Below, in pieces: positions 36,401 through 45,400 of a DNA stretch of 64,000 bases (within the stretch, counting starts at the first letter, position 1; every line of letters starts with the position of its first letter). Below the pieces are notes generated by a model. The model ran no database searches, was not told the origin of the DNA, and was given only the letters and a program-made list of their open reading frames with translations. Source of the stretch: Siphonodentalium dalli (lineage: Eukaryota > Mollusca > Scaphopoda > Gadilida > Siphonodentaliidae). A program made the position numbers and the translations under genes. The DNA is taken from contig CP136066.1 in the NCBI GenBank assembly GCA_032622095.1, positions 97,983,319-98,047,318 on the forward strand, written 5' to 3'.

Positions 36401-39400
36401 GTAAAAGTACATTTAATAACAGGTTATCATCTAAAATTTATATAATTGCTTAGTGAATGAAAATTGCTATCAAGCTGTCATCTGTCGATATTTGTGTAAT
36501 GGATAGGTTCCTAGTCCAAAACTGCACAAATATGTAAACAGTAAAGCCTCTCCAAACCGTACAACCTTCGGACTGACCATTCTGTTCAGTTTTATAGAAA
36601 GGTGTTCAGTTTATAGAAAATACCGCCATCATGAATAAGATAGTGATTTAGATGAAATTAAAATGCAAATTTAATATACAACATAATAATAAATATATTT
36701 GTATAACACTAACCAAGGAAATGTACAGAAAAATTTAAACAAACAAAATATTTCAAGACCAAAGTTATGATCATCAGTTTTTAATTATGTGATAAAACTG
36801 ATCTGACGCGCATATTCGTTTAGTTTCTGGAGGTCAAATAACATGTGTTCGGTCACTTATGGTCTCAAAATCCTGTTCAGTGTTTGGAATGAAGAGGTTC
36901 CGGTTTACAGAGGTAATTTTTGGGTTAATTTGGGAATGCACAGTTTATTCGGTATGGATAGGGATTCCATTTATAGAGGGTCAAGTTTAAAGAGGTTTTA
37001 CTGAATGTCAAACAATTTAAATTTACCTGGGTTGCTAACCAACTGATAAGCTTTCCATTCTGAAACAGGCTTCAGTCCAACAATTGCTTCATACTGTGGG
37101 TTCTGTAGAGTGACTTCTTTTACCTATCAACAGATTTGAAAATAATATAAACCTTTCATGATGGGAGCTGCGCTGGCGCAACATTAAAGACCCTGTGCCA
37201 ATGCATTCTCTTATATATGCGAGTTGACCATAGATCGCCTCGCATATATAAGAGAATGCATTCGCCTAACAATTTTTTATAATTATTTTTATCAATTTTT
37301 CTTACATTCTTAAACAATTTTTATCATTTTTTTTCTTACATTCTTTAAAAAAATTTATACTTTATAACTTCTTCTTACATTCTATAACAATTTTTATCAT
37401 TTTTTCTTTTATTCTTTAACAATTTTATCACATTTATCATTTTTAGCTCAACTTTACTTGTAAAGTTTGAGCTATTGCCATGGCTTGGTATCCGTCATCC
37501 ATGTGTGCGTGTGTGGAGACATCCAATTTCCATTAGCACGGGCTACAGGTCGTACCTTTGGTCAGACCATTATGAAATTTGTCATGGCTGTTGACAATGA
37601 CATAGATGGGAACGAGTCATTTTGGGGTCATTTGGCCAAAAAACATGGCCACCGGCAGCCATCTTGGAATTTACTCTTAGCATGACTAAATCCTTTGGCA
37701 TGGTCTCAGGTCGTACCTTTGGTTGGATCATTATGAAATTTGTCATGGCTATTGAGATTGACATGCAGATGGGAACGAGTCATTTTGGGGTCATTCGGCC
37801 AAAGAACATGGCTGGCAATGGCCATCTTGGATTTCAAAATTCAATCCATTGGCACAGACCGGAGTGTTCGTCTTAATCATGAAATTTGTCATGGATGTTA
37901 ATATTGACATCTAGATGGGAACGAATCATTTTGGGGTCATTCGGCCTTAAAACATGGCCGCCGACAGCCATCTTGGATATTACTCTTTGCATGACTACAT
38001 GACTAAATCCTTTGGCATGGCTACAAGTCATACCTTTCGTCGAATCATCATGAAATTTGTCATGGATGTTAACATGACATGTAGATGGGAACGAGTCATT
38101 TTAGGGTCATTCCGTCATTAAACATGGCTGCCTGCAGCCATCTTGGATTTTACACTTTGCATGACTAAATACTTTGGCACTGGCGACAAGTCGTGCCTTT
38201 GGTCGGATCATCATGGTTGTTGATATTGACATGTAGATGGGAACGAGTCATTTTGGAGTCATTTGGCAAAAAAACATGGCCGGCAGCATCCATTTTGGAT
38301 TTCAAAATTCAATTCATCATTCCATTTATTGCTCATCACAAAAATTTAACTTCTTCGCAAAGTTGAGCCCCAGTGTTATGGACCCTTTTATTTCTTATAT
38401 TTTTTCACAATTTTATCAATTTTTCTTACACTCTTCAACAATTTTTAGAATTTTTTATCATTATTTCTTACATTCTTGTAACAATTTTTGTATAATTTTT
38501 TTATTTTTTCTCACATTGTTAAACAATTATAAAAAAAAATATAAAATTTGTTAGGCCAATGCATTCTCTTATATTTGCGAGGTAACCTATGGTGGACACG
38601 CATATATAAGAGAATACATTGGCACAGGGTTTTCTAAAAAATTCAGGAAGCTCCAGTCATGGAAGGGTTAAACACTGATCACAACCTCATAGTACAGCAG
38701 AAAGAGGAGCCATTTTAATGAACACATGTGGCTAATTTCCTATCTTTCTGGGCAGGCAGATTCAATTGCTCTTTGTCTGTGACAGTGAAACTGAGAAACC
38801 AGATGTTTTCAATTTATGGGTGCTAAACATCACTATTGTTAGAAATTCTGGCAGACTGTAATCAATGAATTGAACAAACAAATATGAGGAATTAGCAGGA
38901 TGGTCTGGAAGCAGCAGTCTGCGAAAAGTTGAAAACAGTCATGTTGACCTACAATTACAGATAAATTTGTGGTTTGGCAACTTCAAACGGATGACTTTTT
39001 CACATTTATTCCTTATTTGAGCTGAAGCGCTGAATGGCTGAAATGCAAATCATTTATGCTATAGCACAAATCATTTGCTACCTGTCATGTTTGACATCAT
39101 ACGTTTGATGATGTCATGTTTGTTTATATTTTAACAACTGTGCTAAAGAGGGACACCGGAAGAGGCATAACAACCATCTCAGACTGGATAGGATGTACCC
39201 TTGCAGAAAGCTGGTGTATGTTTATGCACATTCCGGGCAATTTGTATATTCCAAATCTATTGCAAATCAACAGTTATAATGGTTTCAAACTTTACTTCCC
39301 TGTGCGATTATTCAGGTCTGCACATTTATTGAATTTTATCAGGATTTCCACCATGCATTTGGGACTGCATGTTTATTTGGAACACTGGAGATTACAGAGA

Positions 39401-42400
39401 ATCCCCCTAAATTCATTAATTCAAATTGACTCCTGAAGACCATATTAAACTGAAGACATCATGCACTCAAGCATAGGACTATACTGATGTTGGTCTCAAG
39501 CAGGAATTGTTAGAAGCTGACTCCTATAGGAGGCCTAGGCCTTTTCCATATTTAGTTATTCCCTAATTGTGCTGAAGCCATAAACCATGATGTTAAACTA
39601 AGTTCAGCAGTTTTTATCATTCTGGTGCCATCCTTTGGTATGATTTTTCACAGTTAATAGATCCAAACTTAAATGCTAAAAACTGGAACCATCTGATGAA
39701 AGAAATGATGTACATGTATGGCAGCATTTTTTGAAAGATTAGAGAGTAAGATTTCTAATTTCTACTAACCGAGGTTTTCCTTTGACACTATTACACTTTG
39801 AGGAGTTTCCTTTATATTTTATATGTCAATTGTCTAAATCTATATTTTATCCTTAGGGATGTCTTCGGTTTCTATGATGTAGTAAGTGATCACTAGTATA
39901 GCATTATGCATGATATACAGCGATAAGTTGGCACTCACCATAACATCATTCATAAAGCGGCTGAAACCCAGCTCACAGAACCCAGACTTTCCAGAGGACC
40001 AAATATGACATTGACTGCTTTGTGTAGCAATGACAGATAGATAAATCTGAATTTAACTATACTTTTGACTAATATACAGATTCTGAACATTTCCAAATTC
40101 CTCTGCAAATCAGCACATATTGTACTTTTTTAGTTTTTATTGAATTTTACCTGTAGTTAAATATTGGACTTGATCGACTATGTCAATCCGCTTTGTGACT
40201 GGCAGACCCTGGGGACCGCAGAGGAAATAAGATTTAATTGCTTTCTCGAGTTATCCCTGATGGCTGTCATACATACATGTACCGATATACAATGTATGTA
40301 TAACTATCTATGGCTCTCACAGACACTGCCACTCCAATAATATCTTTTTTCTACATCTGCAATTGGTATACTCTATGCAAATTAAATGCTACATGCTGTT
40401 AGGTATGTGCTATTTATATATTACTACATGTAGTAGGGTTACCCGGCGATGCCCAGGTTAAAGTGATGTGAAACCCTCTGCTGTGGACACTTTGTGGGAA
40501 TATATAGAGAATATCCTTGCTCGAAGTGTTAAACGTATTCTCGTAAATGTACATCCAAATGGCATCACACAACGTCATTTTTATACATGGATTATAAGTA
40601 GAGACTCACTGTCGGAGTGATTGTAATTTTGTTTATCGTGATTAATTTGTCCCATATTAATAAAGAAGTAGCTATTTATTTACAGCTACTTCAGATGTTA
40701 TCATTTTAAAAATCATATACAGTCGATGTGGTTGGAATTGATATTTGTTTGGTTATATTTTTAAAGATATTCTTATTGGGATTAAAACATGAACATCATA
40801 AACACATTACTTTGCAAAAACAAAAGTTGACAATTGTGTTTTATATAGAGATGTATAAATCAATCTAGAGGGTTAGAGTAAGATTTTGAGGACACCTTGT
40901 TATCTACATGTACATGAAGATACAGATATTTTAAAGAAATGTCCAGGTGATCTTCTGTTCATGTTGCTATATTGGCTAATTATTATCAATTTAAAATAAA
41001 TGTTGCTATATATCAGCTACATGGGCCCGACACAGAGCGAGATTTTGTTTATGTTAGGCTATGAGCCTGTTCTAAAAAATGAAAGAAATCCACTGTATCA
41101 GGAAGATGTATCCTTGCCAGTATTGGAGGATCCTGAAAAGTCATGTTCTACTGACTGTGTTTTCATTTATATCAGAAGAAACTATATTTGACTGCAGACT
41201 GTGAACACTATTTTTACTTTCTATACATTTCTATACATTTGCATCTCTCTTGACAAATTGTATGTTTTATGTGGAAGATATCTTGAATTGTGTTATAATA
41301 CATGAGCCATTCTAGCATGCCATCCTCTGACGGTTCAAGATCACTCATTATTCAAGAATATATGTATCTCTTATATAGAATGATAAATATACTTTTAATG
41401 CTCTCTTCTATGTAAATATCTGTTTTCACTAGCTGACTATATGAATGTATGAGTCCCTTCCCCATATACATACGACAGTTTAAAAGATATAATTGTACAA
41501 TTGATTTAATTCGGTCACCATTAAATATTTTTGAGGTTGTGAAATTTTAACGCCAAAAACTCCTTAGAACAAATTATGGAGATGACAATATATATAACTT
41601 TGGTGGATATCAGCATGTAAAACATTCTTATCAATGTTAGTGCCCCTCCTCTATGACACAAACAACACCAAATGTGGCATCTTTAACCCACATGATTTGA
41701 TTCCTCGTATCATTGGAGAAGAATGTGTATGAATTTGGTGGAAATTATAGTGCTAAACAAATTTGTATCAGCTTTGGTGCTCCTCCCCTCCCCATTCATG
41801 ACTCGAAAACCACCACTTTTGGCATATTTAAACCATGTCGATTAGACTCCTTATATCATGGAGATGATTATGTATAAGTTTGGGGATACTTAATCAGCAA
41901 CTAAACAAACTCTTATCAAATATAGTGAATTCCCCCATCTCTCACCCAAACAACACCAATCTGACATCTTAAATCACACGATTTGATTCCACGTATCATG
42001 CAGGAGAATATGATTCTATTTGGTGGAAATAGGCACTAAAAATGTAATTTGTTATTATCAATTTTGCTCTCCCCATTCCTACACCCCTGACTCAAATGGT
42101 GCCATATCATGGAGATGATTATGTATAAGTTTAGTGGAGATCGGCGAAAAAAATAAACTTTTAATCCATAAACATTACCCCCCCCCCATTAGATTCCTTT
42201 GGTGCCATTTAGATGGTCCCCTGTGAAGTTATATATATATATAACATAGACAGACAGTTGCAAATATAGGCACCGAATGTGGCGTCTTTAACACACATGA
42301 TTTGATTCCTCATCTCATTGCAGAAGAACAAGCATCAATTTGGTGGAAATTGGCGCTAAACATATTTTTTTGTATCAGTTTTGGTGACCCTCACCTCCCT

Positions 42401-45400
42401 ATCATTGAGTCAAGCGGGCACCACTTTTGACATCTTTAAACCAGACAATTAGACTCATTATGAAGATGACTACATGTATATACAGGGTATAAAATTGGTG
42501 GAAAAACAAATTCTTAACAAATTTAGTGCCCCCATCTCTCACCCAGACGGCACAATATGGCGTCTTTAAATAAAACGATTAAGATTCCTCGTATCAAGGA
42601 GAAGAATGTGTATCAATTAGGTGGAAATTGGCACTAAAAATATTTTTACTCCTGATATCATGGAGATGATTATGGTGGTGATTGGCGACTAAACAAATTC
42701 TAATCAAATTTAGTGCCCCCCCCCATCTCTCACCCATGCGGCATCAACTTAGCATCTTTAAATCACATGATTAGATTTCTTGTATTATGGAGAAGAATGT
42801 GTATCAAATTGGTGGAAATCGGCTCTAAAATTTGTTTCTGTGCACCTCTGACTCAAACTGCACCACTTTCGACATCTTTAAACCACACATTAGATTCCTC
42901 ATATCATTGAGATAATTGTGTATCAGTTTGGTGGAAATCGGCGACAAAACCTTTTGCTGCCCTTCCCCTTTCTTCCCCTGACAACGTCACTTTAGAAAAT
43001 TCTAACCTGCACCATTATCGTCCTTGTAAAAAATTACCCCTTTTAGACGCCTTTGTTATCATCTAGATGGTCCCCCATGAATTTCTATAGAACACAGACA
43101 GACATTCGCAAATATAGATGTAGATATATGTAGATATAGATATACATGTACTAGCGAATCTACCCAGTGTTGCATGGGAATATTAAAGAGCGTTTATTGT
43201 TATTGTTAGGGTACTTTGTTCTGATAAGGTAGAAAATAAAGGCATTGACGAGACCCACTCCATGTTACCCGAAAGGACTATTACATGACCACACCAAATT
43301 TCAGTGATCCGACTATAGTTTCTGAGAACCGCAATGCCCGTGTGATTATGAACTTCAATACGCGATGTTAGGGAATTCGGACCCAGTCCATGTTATCCGA
43401 TAGGATAGTTTATTATGACACCCTTTCAGGCAGAATAATTTACGATAATAGTCCCATGGCCATTATATATGCAACCAACCAGAGGGCCGAAATATACAAT
43501 CATACCAAAGTTCAGAGGGATCCGCCAAATAGTTCCTTTGCCCATAATCATAAGGTCAAAACGTGATGTCGGTTGGAGTCCGGGTCAAGCTTATAACCGG
43601 AGAGCCGAAATACAGAGAGCCCATGCCAAATTTCAGTGTGATGGGGGCCAGTATAGTTCCAATGAAACTGTGCGGATATGACGTCATAATGTCAAAATGT
43701 GATGTTGGTTGGAGTGACTGGAGTCGGGACCCATCCCTTGTTACCCGGAGTGCCGAAATATATATTTCATCGCAATCAGCGCAGAAATGTGGACGGCTAT
43801 AAGGAACATACCGTCATTACCGGTACATAGAATGAGAGTCAGAGACACCGACACATTCATTCACATTTAATAATAAGATATTAGATGTATGATAAATTCT
43901 GTCACATAAAATCTAATCTAATCTAAGCAAATATGATTGGATCCTGACCTTCAGTGAACGTTCAGACGACCACAATTCAATCGTAAGTGGAAGGATTTCT
44001 GACATAGGAAGTAACCGGTAGTTAGACTGCGCATACTCACATCAATATCGCAAGTCAAAAAATAATATCAAGCACTGTTTGATTTTAGATTCAAAATTGT
44101 GGTGTATCCTTGGATACGTCCACTTGCGTATCCAAAAAAGAGACCAACAATACAGTAACAGATTTGAAGAAGGCCATGCAGAAAAATATAATGATGAAAT
44201 GGCAGTTTCAATGGTCAAATCTGCAAAAGGCACGCCACACGGTTCCAAGAGCTATTCCCCAATATAGTGGAGGCGGTAAAATATGTAAAGAACCATATCA
44301 GTGATGACGAACAAATACAACATAAAATGAACAGATTGAGATCCGGCCACTCCAGCTTGAAAGGCCACATCGGGAAATTCATAAAGGATACCACCACAAG
44401 CTGTGAATGCGGTAACAAGGAAGGGACATTCTCTGGAAAAGTGCAAAATAGGACTGACCATACTCGTCGAAAACAAACTCTTACAGATCGAGCTAAATTT
44501 AATTTCCCCAGAAAGCTGAGTATCCATAGGGCCTCGGAACACAACTGGGGCAATTTGTTTGGTTGTATTTTGTGCAAACTTATTACTTAAAATACATCAG
44601 TGTAAATTCCACGTCCCCGAGTAGCAAGATACGCTACCAATGGACTAGTATTCTTCTCTTACAGTTATCGAAAAAAATGAACTATGTGATAGCCTATTTA
44701 TAAGTTTTCTTTGTAACTGTTGTGTCACTAACACAAATTGTACAGATAAATTTGTTCCGAAATATAGCATTTAGTCAATATATCATCTGAAAAACCTCTG
44801 TTGGAGGCTGTCAGGAGTCAAATAATGTTTTAGTAGATGATCTTTCCTGAATAGTTCACTATCATGAAGTGAGAATTCCATAAACAACAAACATATTCAA
44901 CAAGCACATTTTCAAATATGGCCACAATATTTCTATTCTTAAATTCAAGATTTTATTGGCATGATTCACTCTGCTTTACTCACATACTGTCTATACATAG
45001 ACATACATGGAAGGTAACGTACGTATCTTGCAGCAAGTTATAGCAGATCGGGTTAACACAAAGTTCAATAGTCCAATTCAGCATCAATCTACGCAGTGAA
45101 AATGAATTAGCCTCAAGGCTCGTCTCTGAATTTCAGTGCTATGGTTTCCATTTCTTCGATAACATATAATCGTCCATTTTTTCCGCATGGTGGTGGTGAC
45201 TTAATTTTACCTGTTGGTTTGGTTAGCGGAAACCCAGAGCTCATCTATCGATGTTGGAAATTGATACTTTCGTAATTCGAACGGCTACATTTCTGCATGC
45301 AAGATAATTATTAATGATCCGATCATTGTCAATTTCATAAATTTCAGCCATTTTCAAACATACATGTACTTGTCATATATGGAAATTACAAAGTCGCCTT

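Noticed and set aside
39936-40020. Possible extra ALKBH1 exon on the - strand (ends in a GTGAGT donor)
   Set aside because: Exons 1 and 2 join in phase 0 into a protein that aligns continuously with ALKBH1, so no extra exon is needed. The stretch has no similarity I recognise.
41000-41191. Open frame with MLGYEPVLKNERNPLYQEDV
   Set aside because: It looks somewhat protein-like, but no splice context, homologue or neighbouring exon supports it. It lies in ALKBH1 intron 1 on the opposite strand.
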